A model generated the notes under the pieces. The model searched no databases, was not told the origin of the DNA, and saw only the letters and a program-made list of their open reading frames with translations. The translations under genes and the position numbers were made by a program. DNA of 64,000 nucleotides, from positions 1 through 64,000 of the forward strand of contig CAYSWS010000003.1 of assembly GCA_964434935.1 (NCBI GenBank), written 5' to 3'. This document shows, piece after piece, positions 51,750-60,730 of the stretch; the stretch's first letter is position 1; each line of letters starts with the position of its first letter. The DNA comes from CAYSWS01 sp964434935 (GTDB taxonomy: Bacteria; Patescibacteriota; WWE3; UBA101185; UBA10185).

Positions 51750-54044
51750 TTACTTTACCTTTATAGTATCCTTTTCGATGACCGCTTCCAGCTTCAAAGG
51801 TCTTTTTTCTTCATCCAGCAGTATTTGCGCCACCTTGTCCAATAATTCCTTTTCAATGGTACGTCTTAAGGCTCTAGCGCCATACTCGCGGGAATAGCCC
51901 TTTTCTATCAACCACTTTTTTACCGGTAAACTGACCTTTAAATGCACCTCCTGGGACTTTAAGGTTTTTATTACATCTTTGAGGAGCAAATTGACTATTT
52001 TCATCAAACCCGGCTTGGTCAACCTTTTAAAGACCACGATCTCGTCGAACCTGTTTATAAGCTCCGGTTTTAGTATCTTTTTCAAGTTATCCTTCAACCT
52101 TCCTTCCAAGTTCTTATCACTTATTTCTTTTTCTTCAAAGCCTATACCCTTATTATGGAGAATTTCTGTACCCATATTGCTGGTGAGGATAACTACCGCT
52201 TTTGAGAAATCGAAAGTATTCCCGCGAGCATCCGCCAGCTCTCCTTCTTCCATGATCTGCAGCAAGATGTTTAAAACATCGGGATGTGCTTTCTCTATCT
52301 CATCGAACAACACCACACTGCTGGGATGGTTCTCTATCTTAGTTGTCAATTCGCCGCCCTCACCGTAACCAACGTATCCGGGAGGTGCACCTACTAATCT
52401 AGCAACCGTGTGCTTTTCTGAAAAGTCACTCATATCTAGTCTAATGAGACCAGACCAGGCATCTTTGGCAAAAATGGCCTTGGCCAATACCTTGGCTAGC
52501 TCCGTCTTGCCCACACCGGTAGGTCCTAAGAACAAGAAATTTCCCAGTGGCCTCTTCTTGGACCTCAGGCCCAGTTTGGACCGCACTAAAGCCTTGGAAA
52601 CTACATCAACCGCCTCACTCTGATCAACTATCTCCCTTTTTATCTTCTCGGCCAGCTTGCCAAATTTGCTCAAGCTCTTGGAATCATCAATTTCCATTTC
52701 CGCCAGGTCCAGCTGGCTTAATACATCGTCAACATCCTTTTTGGTAACCTTTAGCTTCCTACCGGTGCTAAATATCCTTTTTTCCTTCTGGTCCAGGGTC
52801 AGCTCAATTTTGCTGATCTTGCTTTTAACCTTTAGCGCCTCCTGATACTCACCCTTATCCAGCGACTCATCCAACTCACCAGCCAGGTCAAAGGTTTCGT
52901 CGACCATTTTCTTGTAGCTATCAGGGATCTTGCTTCTTTTGGCCAGTACGTACGCACAAGCATAATCCAGCAGGTCCAGGGCTTTTTGGGGGAATTTCAC
53001 GCTTTTTATCTCTTGTGACGCCTTCTCATATACGTGTTCGAGCACCTCCTGCGAAATGGACACCTGATGGTACTCTTCCATTCTCATAGCCGTGATCTTT
53101 AGGATCTCCTTGACTACCTCTTCACTAGGTTCACGTACTTCGATCAAGGTAAAATTATCGACGATATGCTCGTTCTCAGCCGTGATCTTGTCGTACATGG
53201 ATGGTGATAAAAAGGCTACCGTGCTTATGCCCGCCTCTTCCAGATAGTTTTTGAGTATCGAATAGAACAGCGGTATAGTCAGCCCCGCCGAAGTAGAAAA
53301 GAATATATCCTGGAAATTTCCCAGCACCAGTACCACCCGCTTCAAACTCTTCAGCTCGTCCATAAGGGTGGCCATGCCAAAATCCAGCCCTCCTTTATTG
53401 GCCACGCTGGTCATAAAAGACAGCAGGTTTAAAGTGCGGATGTTGTAACCAACCAAAGCCGGGGGCACATCCAAGGAGTTTATATTACGGGCCAGTAGAC
53501 TGAGCAAAGACTCCTTGCCCACACCCTCTTCCCCCACGATCAAGGCATTGGATTTTTCTTTTAGTAATAGGGTAGAAACCAATTTCGCGTATTCGTCACG
53601 GTAAACCTCAGGTACGGCCACAGTTCTGAGGGCTTTATTGATAAGATCCTCACCAAAGGCATCCAGCAAAGGAGTGCTCTTGATGACACTGTCCGTAGGC
53701 TGTCTAATGGAATCTGGGAAAACTCCCAGTTTGATGATCTCCACTTTAGCTCTATCCAAGTGTTTGGAATGATGCATCTTGAGTAGCGCCAGGTAGAGAT
53801 GTTCGGTGCCCACATAGGGATGCTCAAGTCTGATGGCCTGAAAATAGGCTTCTTTGACCAGGTCCTCCAGTTTGACCGGTTGATTCTTTTTTATACTCGT
53901 CGGGGGAACGGCTTCCAGCAAATGCTTACCTAGACCATCTGTTAGGGTTATATATTTTATAATTGCCCTAGACGTCAGTTTATCCTTTTGAGAAGCCATT
54001 TTGATGACCTCTCTTGCTTTTTCGGTTAGACGTTCTAGTGTCAT
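51750..54044 (-). CDS. clpC: ClpC-type AAA+ ATPase with degenerate first ATPase domain
   Basis: ClpC unfolds proteins for degradation by ClpP. The 764 residues begin with a Clp-N region (LTEKAREVIKMAS, EHPYVGTEHLYLALLKM). The first ATPase domain is eroded: Walker A is GEEGVGKES (171-179), the Walker B site reads VVLVLGNFQD without the usual DE, and the pore region lacks an obvious aromatic-Gly motif. A middle coiled domain with UVR-like EALKVKSKISKIEL is kept. The second domain is intact: GPTGVGKTELAKVL, VVLFDEIEKAHP, and GAPPGYVGYGEGGELT pore loop. It overlaps rpsA by 4 bases. Confidence 0.92.
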   Translation of the reverse strand: MTLERLTEKAREVIKMASQKDKLTSRAIIKYITLTDGLGKHLLEAVPPTSIKKNQPVKLEDLVKEAYFQAIRLEHPYVGTEHLYLALLKMHHSKHLDRAKVEIIKLGVFPDSIRQPTDSVIKSTPLLDAFGEDLINKALRTVAVPEVYRDEYAKLVSTLLLKEKSNALIVGEEGVGKESLLSLLARNINSLDVPPALVGYNIRTLNLLSFMTSVANKGGLDFGMATLMDELKSLKRVVLVLGNFQDIFFSTSAGLTIPLFYSILKNYLEEAGISTVAFLSPSMYDKITAENEHIVDNFTLIEVREPSEEVVKEILKITAMRMEEYHQVSISQEVLEHVYEKASQEIKSVKFPQKALDLLDYACAYVLAKRSKIPDSYKKMVDETFDLAGELDESLDKGEYQEALKVKSKISKIELTLDQKEKRIFSTGRKLKVTKKDVDDVLSQLDLAEMEIDDSKSLSKFGKLAEKIKREIVDQSEAVDVVSKALVRSKLGLRSKKRPLGNFLFLGPTGVGKTELAKVLAKAIFAKDAWSGLIRLDMSDFSEKHTVARLVGAPPGYVGYGEGGELTTKIENHPSSVVLFDEIEKAHPDVLNILLQIMEEGELADARGNTFDFSKAVVILTSNMGTEILHNKGIGFEEKEISDKNLEGRLKDNLKKILKPELINRFDEIVVFKRLTKPGLMKIVNLLLKDVIKTLKSQEVHLKVSLPVKKWLIEKGYSREYGARALRRTIEKELLDKVAQILLDEEKRPLKLEAVIEKDTIKVK

Positions 54045-55159
54045 TTAGTTTGGTCGTTAACCTGCCTTACACTAAGGGCCAGTTTCTGATTCTCACCATC
54101 GACCTGCGTCACAATGGCCGTCACCTCTTGACCTTCTTCCAAAGGCCCGTCGGTTTCAGACACGTGGATCAAGCCATCCAAGCCTTTTTCCAAGTTCACA
54201 AAAGCGCCAAAAGGCACGATCTTGCTTACCCTACCGGTGACTTTGGAATTGACAGGGTATTTCTTTTCCACTGTTTCCCAGGGATTATCTATGAGCTGCT
54301 TCACACTTAAGGCTAATTTCTTGGAATCTTCATCGATGCCCAAAACTTTGACCTTGATAGGTGAGCCAACCTGATAATAATCACCCGGATGATTGACCTT
54401 TTCCCAGGCTATTTCGCTGATATGCACCAGTCCTTCTATACCATCCAGATCAACGAAGATGCCAAAGTTCATGATGCCCGTGACCACGCCTTCTAGCGTG
54501 TCGCCAATTTTAATGTTGTCCAGCCGTTTTTGTCTGGCTTCCGGACTGTAAGTGCCTATGGCATCTTTTTCGGACAGTACTAATCTGTTCTTACCTCTGT
54601 CCACTTCTATGACTTTTACTTTAAGGTTCTTGCCGGATAAAACACCCAGGATCTCTTTAAGCTCGGCATCACTGCCCTGAGCGAACTTGCCCAGATCGTC
54701 AGTGAAGTGCACTCTATCCAGATGAGATAAAGGTACAAAGCCTCTTAGACCTATGCAATCAACTAAAAGACCACCTTTGTTGTACTCAATGACCTCGGAC
54801 TCCAAGATGGAACCGGTGTCAAAGGCTTCTTCGGCGATCTGCCACTTGCGGTCTTTTTCCGCTCTTTTGAGGGAGAGCACAATGTAGCCCTGCTCATTCT
54901 CAGCTTGCATGACCATGGCTAGGATCTTATCTCCCGGCTTTAAATTTTTATGTGTGTTATCAGCGTCAACCAATTCTGCTCCGGAAATGATGCCCTCTGA
55001 TTTGGCTCCTACATCGAGCAAGATCTCACCGTGAGAAACGCTGACCACTATTCCTTCGACCAAGTCCCCGGCATGATATTCCTTAAGATCAAGGTCTTTG
55101 TCCTTAAGAAGATCGGCCATTTTGGAATCGGCTTTGTGTACTTTATTTGCTTTTGACAT
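54041..55159 (-). CDS. rpsA: Ribosomal protein S1-like protein (four S1 domains)
   Basis: S1 binds mRNA at the 30S platform and helps start translation. The 372 residues contain four S1 repeats: GDLVEGIVVSVSHGEILLDVG, GSILESEVIEYNKGGLLVDCIGLRGFVPLSHL, GDTLEGVVTGIMNFGIFVDLDGIEGLVHISEIAW and NSKVTGRVSKIVPFGAFVNLEKGLDGLIHVSE. This matches four-domain forms rather than the six of Escherichia coli. It heads the operon with clpC, radA and the PIN-TRAM gene. S1 is relevant because many mRNAs here seem leaderless. Confidence 0.92.
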   Translation of the reverse strand: MSKANKVHKADSKMADLLKDKDLDLKEYHAGDLVEGIVVSVSHGEILLDVGAKSEGIISGAELVDADNTHKNLKPGDKILAMVMQAENEQGYIVLSLKRAEKDRKWQIAEEAFDTGSILESEVIEYNKGGLLVDCIGLRGFVPLSHLDRVHFTDDLGKFAQGSDAELKEILGVLSGKNLKVKVIEVDRGKNRLVLSEKDAIGTYSPEARQKRLDNIKIGDTLEGVVTGIMNFGIFVDLDGIEGLVHISEIAWEKVNHPGDYYQVGSPIKVKVLGIDEDSKKLALSVKQLIDNPWETVEKKYPVNSKVTGRVSKIVPFGAFVNLEKGLDGLIHVSETDGPLEEGQEVTAIVTQVDGENQKLALSVRQVNDQTK

Positions 55160-55297
55160 ATATGAAAACGGGGTATGTGCTTACCGTGTATTACTTTGCT
55201 TAATTTTATACTTGGCGGCTGCAACAAAGCACTAACAAACAGCCTTTTTCACAACGTAGGGATTATATAGGAGTGCAGGGGAGATGGCAAGGGTAAC

Positions 55298-55324
55298 AAA
55301 AAAACCCTCGTTAAAGAGGGTTTT
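55298..55324 (-). terminator. Intrinsic terminator of the 23S-5S operon
   Basis: On the minus strand AAAACCCTC and GAGGGTTTT form a stem, followed by seven T residues. It lies about 115 bases after the 5S gene. Confidence 0.9.
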
Positions 55325-55339
55325 ATCAAAAAAGGCAAA

Positions 55340-55354
55340 GTCCCGGCGGCGACC
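55340..55354 (-). repeat. Duplicate of the 5S 3'-end sequence
   Basis: GTCCCGGCGGCGACC here matches exactly the bases at 55436-55450, the 3' end of 5S. It lies between the 5S gene and the terminator. Confidence 0.7.
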
Positions 55355-55365
55355 ATTAGATCGAC

Positions 55366-55440
55366 GTTATAGTGCGATAGCGCTATAACACGAGCGCAGG
55401 TTCGCCAGAGGGACAGTGCGTACTTGATACGCACTGTCCC
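55366..55440 (-). repeat. Two post-5S hairpins
   Basis: GTTATAG/CTATAAC (55366-55389) and a perfect 13-bp stem (55410-55422 with 55428-55440) lie between 5S and the terminator. The second abuts the mature 5S end and may guide processing. Confidence 0.7.
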
Positions 55441-55548
55441 GGCGGCGACCTATCTTCCCGGTTAAGACCAGTATTTTCGGCGCTGGTGGGTTTTACTTCT
55501 CTGTTCGGAATGGGAAGAGGTAGAGCACCACCGCTATCACCACCGAGA
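55441..55548 (-). rRNA. rrf: 5S ribosomal RNA
   Basis: The minus strand reads CGGTGGTGATAGCGG ... ACCTCTTCCCATTCCGAACAG ... GATAGGTCGCCGCCG. The terminal helix CGGTGGTGA/TCGCCGCCG pairs, and the loop CCATTCCGAACAG is the 5S hallmark. Ends are approximate to a few bases. Confidence 0.93.
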
Positions 55549-55575
55549 CTCTGCCTTTTTCGGCAAAAGTCCGCT

Positions 55576-55620
55576 GGAAATTGAATAGAAAGTCCGCATC
55601 AAATACTCGTTATAAAAGAG
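55576..55620 (-). repeat. 23S processing stem, 3' arm
   Basis: GGAAATTGAATAGAAAGTCC (55576-55595) and AAATACTCGTTATAAAAG (55601-55618) pair with 60550-60569 and 60520-60537. Together they form a long RNase III-type stem enclosing 23S. Confidence 0.8.
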
Positions 55621-56011
55621 ATTCAAACATTAGTACTGCTTGGCTGAACACTTTACAGTGCTTACACCTGCAGCCTATCAACCTGGTAGTCTCCCAGGAG
55701 TTGCTTCCTCCCGAAGGAGGAAATTGGTTCTAATCTTGGAATGGGCTTCGTGCTTAGATGCTTTCAGCACTTATCCCGACCGAACGTAGCTACCCAGCGA
55801 TGCCACTGGCGTGACAACTGGTGCACTAGAGGTTCGTCCGTTCCGGTCCTCTCGTACTAGGAACAGCCTTCCTCAAAACCAAAACGCTCGTTGTGGAAAT
55901 AGACCGAGCTGTCTTACGACGCTCTGAACCCATCTAACGCGCCTCTTTAACGGGAGAACAGCCCGACCCTTGGGACCTGCTTCAGCCCCAGGATGAGACG
56001 AGACGACATCG

Positions 56012-56804
56012 CATGTTCATCAACTATTACTAGTTGCACTGACTATATCTTCTTCCTCTTGTCTATAAGAGGAGTCGGCGTGTTATGGAATCATGTTGAT
56101 TCCATCTCTCCATTTAAGGATCAGTCGATACGGGGTCATTTCGGAAGTTTGTACAACATACTCTCTATTACGTACGGTCTAATCAAATTAAGATAGGTAA
56201 AAATTGTCTGATGTGACAATCTTATTCGATGATAGTTCTTATCCTTATTTAAAGTTGCTTTGATGTTTAGGTCTTGCAATTTATCAAGTAATAATAACTG
56301 ATCAACTATCTTAAACTGTTGGGTGTTTAGATAAACGGATCTTCTACTTTTAGATCCGTCGTCCATAAACCAAACAGCTAATGATAATCCGTCCATTTTG
56401 AGAGTTGTTGGTACATGTTTATAGCCACTAGGCAAGTAAAAATCTTCGTAAAAAGAATTTAATGCCTCATAGCTAAGAGTGGTAAACCTGTAAGAGAATC
56501 TGTTTAATCCAAATGCTCTTTTCTTAGGTGGTGTTCTTACTAAGTTTTTCAACCTGTCATAAAGCCAGAAAACATATTCCTTTTGTTTATGAGAATGGTT
56601 GATCTCCAGAAGAGTGTTCTTCTTTTTTCTTAGAGAACCGTCACCTAAGAGTTTACCCGTGATGATAGACTTTTGACTATCCGAAAGACTTCCCACGGTA
56701 TTGTCCATGACCTAAAAATACCACAATGGTCATTAGGATTCCACCGTTATTAGCCGAATTTTTGGTACAAGATTGCTCTTGCAGCACCCCATGATGTCAA
56801 TTCA
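56012..56804 (-). other. Group I intron at 23S position about 2500
   Basis: The 793-base intron follows exon GGCACCT and precedes CGATGTCG, next to the peptidyl-transferase centre (site L2500 by Escherichia coli numbering). Exon GCACCT pairs with intron GGGGTGC (P1 with terminal U-G). The 3' part has CGCCGACT and AAGATATAGTC, the R- and S-type core segments, and the intron ends in G. It encodes a LAGLIDADG protein. Confidence 0.9.
56136..56708 (-). CDS. LAGLIDADG homing endonuclease (two-motif)
   Basis: This 190-residue intron-encoded protein likely cleaves intronless 23S alleles. The first motif is SIITGKLLGDGSL and the second is GLSLAVWFMDDGSK; both keep the catalytic Asp. KHVPTTLKMDGLSLAVWFMDDG resembles members in organelle and bacterial LSU introns. 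The ORF fills most of the L2500 intron without interrupting its core. It appears intact. Confidence 0.92.
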   Translation of the reverse strand: MDNTVGSLSDSQKSIITGKLLGDGSLRKKKNTLLEINHSHKQKEYVFWLYDRLKNLVRTPPKKRAFGLNRFSYRFTTLSYEALNSFYEDFYLPSGYKHVPTTLKMDGLSLAVWFMDDGSKSRRSVYLNTQQFKIVDQLLLLDKLQDLNIKATLNKDKNYHRIRLSHQTIFTYLNLIRPYVIESMLYKLPK

Positions 56805-56847
56805 AGGTGCCAAACCTTGCCGCCGCTGTGGACGCTCGGGCAAGATT

Positions 56848-56880
<33 letters not shown>

Positions 56881-57363
56881 AAGTTCCGACCTTACCACTA
56901 AGGATTCGGAAGATCATTAAGACCTACTTTCGTACCTGCTCGACCTGTGTGTCTTGCAGTCAAGCTCCCATATACCTTTACGCTTACATCGCCATTTCCA
57001 TCGGCGATAAGGGAACCTTTGTGCTCCTGCGTTACCATTTGGCAGGAAACCGCCCCAGTTAAACTACCCACCAGACATTGTCCTCGCGCCGGATCACGGC
57101 GCGTAGTTAGACTCACAATATTTAAAGAGAGGTGTTTCATCGGCGCTTTCTATTCGAAAATAAAAAGCTCCCTCCTACGCTACACAGTAAATACCGCTTG
57201 TCAATGTCAAGCTGTAGTAAAGCTCCACGGGGTCTTTTTGTCCAACAACGAGTAACCGGCATCTTCACCGGTAGTTCAATTTCACCGAGCTCGTGACCAA
57301 GACAGTGCTTAAGTCGTTACGCCTTTCGTGCGGGCCGGCAATTAACCGGCGAGGGATTACGCT

Positions 57364-58099
57364 CATCCCTATCTTCACCTACTTTGTAATAGGTTTGGAC
57401 TATTTAAAGTCCCTGCATGTCGCCATGCAGATGCGACTATATCTTCTCTATATGTTACGTACTTTTACGTTCATCTAGAGCTTGGCGTGTAGTCTGTGAG
57501 GATCCTAAAAACTTTGGTTGTTTCCTTCTGTTCATTTTCATTGCCACATGTGCAATCTTACGAATTCCTTCCATGTGTAAATGTTCTCTGTTATTGATGT
57601 GTTGCATTTGAATACAAAAGTATTCAAAATCCTTTCTCTTCTTTGTTTTGAGAGGGTGCGCCTTAAAAAAGGGCACTATCACATTGTTCAGGTCTGATAT
57701 TGACCTTACACAATATCGATAAAGATCCTCCCAATGGTTGTCATATCTCTTGTTTATATAGACATGACCACACAAGAAAAAGTCCCTCATCATAACAAGA
57801 ACGTCTTTGCTGCTCTCACCCTGAGTAACAACAAATTCCGGAAACACTTGCCAACCGAGTTTGCTGGTGTGATTCTTATTGATGCTTACTGTAAAAGCAC
57901 CTTCACCGTCAACAAACCCGACTATCCACCCAATTGTTTTTAGTCTTTCCTGCTGATTTTCCGCACTTGTTGCATTTTTACTGGACATTACCTAGAAATT
58001 ACCAGGTAAGCCGAGTAGCACAAGATGCTTCTGTCTAGTTAGACTAGACATGCCGGACGTTCCAGCATATAGCCAAGTTTTACTATGGCAGCGCTTTTG
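57364..58099 (-). other. Group I intron at 23S position about 1931
   Basis: The 736-base intron lies between exon CTATGGT and AGCGTAAT. Exon CTATGGT pairs with intron GCCATAG (P1, terminal U-G) and the intron ends in G. Core pieces ACTACACGCC and AAGATATAGTC are present. It shares 81 of 82 bases (57945-58026) with the neighbouring L1917 intron (58279-58360), so the two are paralogues. It carries a full endonuclease gene. Confidence 0.9.
57455..57988 (-). CDS. LAGLIDADG homing endonuclease (single-motif)
   Basis: The 177-residue protein has one motif, TIGWIVGFVDGEGAFTVSI, so it would act as a homodimer, as I-CreI does. It starts MSSKNATSAENQQERLK, and the same start survives in the neighbouring ORF-less intron. 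The C-terminal half (RREHLHMEGIRKIAHVAMKMN-like: NNREHLHMEGIRKIAHVAM) matches family features. It likely targets helix 69-71 of intronless 23S. Confidence 0.92.
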   Translation of the reverse strand: MSSKNATSAENQQERLKTIGWIVGFVDGEGAFTVSINKNHTSKLGWQVFPEFVVTQGESSKDVLVMMRDFFLCGHVYINKRYDNHWEDLYRYCVRSISDLNNVIVPFFKAHPLKTKKRKDFEYFCIQMQHINNREHLHMEGIRKIAHVAMKMNRRKQPKFLGSSQTTRQALDERKST

Positions 58100-58113
58100 A
58101 CCATAGAACAGTT
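58100..58113 (-). other. 14-nt micro-exon of 23S between two introns
   Basis: AACTGTTCTATGGT corresponds to Escherichia coli 1918-1931 (AACGGTCCTAAGGT), matching 11 of 14 bases. Both flanking introns have their own P1 pairing with exon bases, which fixes these limits. Confidence 0.85.
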
Positions 58114-58480
58114 CACTTTGTTATCTCCTGTCTTTTAAAACAGGCAGCCAGATCATTTCTGTCTAGCTCTTCATGTCGCCATAAAGATCGGACTATATCA
58201 TCTCCAAATATTAGTTTGGAGCCCGGCGTATAGTCTCTGGGGATTTTTCAGGAAACACAGATAGTGTTCTTCTGAAACCTTTCCTGCTGATTATCCGCAC
58301 TTGTTGCATTTTTACTGGACATTACCTAGAAATTACCAGGTAAGCCGAGTAGCACAAGATACTTTATTCTAGAATTACTAGAAATTACGGAAGTTCCAGC
58401 ATATAGCCAGGTTTTGCACTTACAAACGACGTAATCATTGCAAGTGGTAGGATTCTCACCTACGTAACTACAACTTGTTC
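58114..58480 (-). other. ORF-less group I intron at 23S position about 1917
   Basis: The 367-base intron follows exon GTAACTAT. The exon pairs with intron GTAGTTAC (P1, terminal U-G), and the intron ends with G before the 14-nt exon. The 3' core has GACTATACGCC and GATATAGTCC. It is a paralogue of the L1931 intron but has lost nearly all of the endonuclease frame. Confidence 0.88.
58248..58322 (-). pseudogene. Remnant homing endonuclease reading frame
   Basis: The 24-codon frame MSSKNATSADNQQERF... matches the first 15 residues of the L1931 endonuclease with one D/E change. It then diverges and stops. The rest of the gene is deleted. Confidence 0.85.
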
Positions 58481-60519
58481 ATAGTTACTGCTGCCGTTCA
58501 CCCGAGCTTGTACCAAGAGCTCATCTCACAAGGAGAATCACCCCCGGATTTAACTTACGGGCACTGGGCAGGCGTCGGCCCCTATACTTCCTCTTGCGAG
58601 TTTAGCAGAGACCTGTGTTTTTGTTAAACAGTCGCTCAAGCCATTTTTGTGCCCCCTGCCTTGCGACAGGGCATCCTTTTCCCTAAGTTACGGATGTAAT
58701 TTGCCGAGTTCCTTAGTCACGATTCACTCGTTCGCCTTAGTATGCTCAACTAGTCTACCTGTGTCGGTTTGCGGTACGGATACTGTAAGATCTCCCTAGA
58801 AGATTTTCCTGGAGGCATAAATCAGTTCAAGTTGCCCGCCTTGCGGCAGACTCCCCCTAGGCTCATGTAATAACGTCTGTGCGGATTTGCCTACACAAAC
58901 TTACTTGCCTTCGGGACTCAAATCCTTAATGAGCCTGAATGTTCACGCCCCGTCCCTCCATTGGTGGTAACGATCGTACAGCAGTGCAGGAATATTAACC
59001 TGCAATCCATCGGCTACGCCTTTCGGCCTCACCTTAGGGCCGACTAACCCTCCGCTGACTGACATGGCGGAGGAACCCTTAGACTTTCGGCGGTCCAGGT
59101 TTTCACTGGACTCTCGTTACTCATGCCAGCATTCTCTCTTGATGACGCTCCAGCAGCCCTCACGGGTCCGCCTTCACAGCAGACATCAATGCTCCCCTAC
59201 CCCTTGCACTAATAAATTAGCACAAAGCCACGGCGTCGGTTCTTTGCTTGAGCCCCGTTGAATCGTCAGCGCAGGATCGTTGAACTAGTGAGCTGTTACG
59301 CTTTCTTTAAAGGATGGCTGCTTCTAAGCCAACCTCCTAGCTGTCTTAACAATCCTACAACCTTACCCACTAAGCAAAGATTTGGGACCTTATCCGATGG
59401 TCTGGGTTGTTTCCCTCTCGTACTAGGAAATTGCTCCCTAGTACTGACTCCAAAGCAAATGTATGTGAATTCGGAGTTTGGTAGAAGTGGGTAGACCTAG
59501 GCCCCCCAGCTCCTTTCAGTATCTCTACCTCACACACATTTTAACGCTTTAGGCTATACCTAAATATATTTCGGGGAGAACCAGCTATCACCAAGTTCGT
59601 TTGGCGTTTCACCCCTTACCACAGGTCATCCGAGCATTTTGCAGCATACACCGGTTCGGGCCTCCAGTACGTTTTCACGCACCTTCACCCTGCCCATGGT
59701 AAGCTCACTTGGCTTCGGGTCTAATGTTGCATACTATAATATTCGCCCTATTCAGACTCGGTTTCCCTACGCCTTCACAGCTAAACTGCTTAAGCTTGCA
59801 TACAACATTAACTCGCTGGCTCATTCTTCAATAGGCACGACATCACCCAAATACAGGCTCTGTCAGCTTGTCAGTATACGGTTTCAGGTACTATTTCACT
59901 CCCCTAACAGGGGGACTTTTCACCTTTCCCTTGCGGTACTAGTTCACTATCGGTGTCTTTACGTATTTAGCCTTAGCAAGTGGTCTTGCTTTCTTCACAC
60001 AGGATTTCACGTGTCCCATGCTACTCTGGATCAACCCAAAAAGGCACTTACGTTTCGAATACGGGACTATTACCCTCTATGGTGAGGCTTTCCAGCCGTC
60101 TTCTTCTACGTGAGTACTTTGTAACTTCGTCTAGCCTATTTCATCTAGTGTGGGTTGTCCAAACCCCCATTTACTAAAGGTAATCGAATGAACCCGATAA
60201 ATCGCGCTCATTCTTTTACCCTTACATGGGTTTGGGCTGTTTCCCTTTCGCTCGCCGCTACTTGGGAAATACTTTGTAGTCTTTTTTCCTCCTGCTACTA
60301 TGTTGTTTCATTTCGCAGGGTGCCCTCCGTAACATCTATGAAATTACCCGAAGGTAAAATATTCAATGTTAGGTGATCTCAAATTGCTTTGGACCAGGTT
60401 TCCCCATTCGGACATCCCCGACTAATAGCGCCCCTTGGCGGCTCATCGAGGCTTATCGCAGCCTTGCACGTCCTTCATCGGCGTAAAGACCCTAGGCATC
60501 CACCGTATACCTTAATTTT

Positions 60520-60569
60520 CTTTTGTAACGAGTATTTATTTTTTTAATTGGACTTTCTATTCAATTTTC
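60520..60569 (-). repeat. 23S processing stem, 5' arm
   Basis: Complementary to 55576-55620 in two blocks (18 and 20 bases, few mismatches). It encloses mature 23S and would be cut by an RNase III-like enzyme. Confidence 0.8.
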
Positions 60570-60623
60570 AATGTACTTTTACGGAATTAGACCTTTGGCG
60601 GCAGCCACATACGCGACTGCACT

Positions 60624-60679
60624 TGGTGCCCCCTGAAGGGGTCCCAATCTACTAAATTCGCTTCGCTCATTAAGTAGCT
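60624..60679 (-). repeat. tRNA-3'-associated repeat, second unit
   Basis: This 56-base unit follows unit 1. The first stem reads CTACT/AGTAG, while the second hairpin is replaced by a stronger CCCC-TTCA-GGGG stem. It ends GGCACCA instead of GCCACCA. Confidence 0.75.
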
Positions 60680-60730
60680 TGGTGGCTTTGCACCCCAGCT
60701 CACTAAGCTCGCTTTGCTCGCTAAGTGATC
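60680..60730 (-). repeat. 51-nt tRNA-3'-associated repeat (after tRNA-Ala TGC)
   Basis: It starts directly after CCA and ends CCACCA. The first stem is TCACT/AGTGA, covarying with CTACT/AGTAG in other copies. The second hairpin is GGTG-CAAAGC-CACC. Confidence 0.85.

Noticed and set aside
59064..60376. Several open frames of 65-148 codons on the plus strand inside the 23S region
   Set aside because: They are antisense to conserved rRNA sequence and lack start signals.
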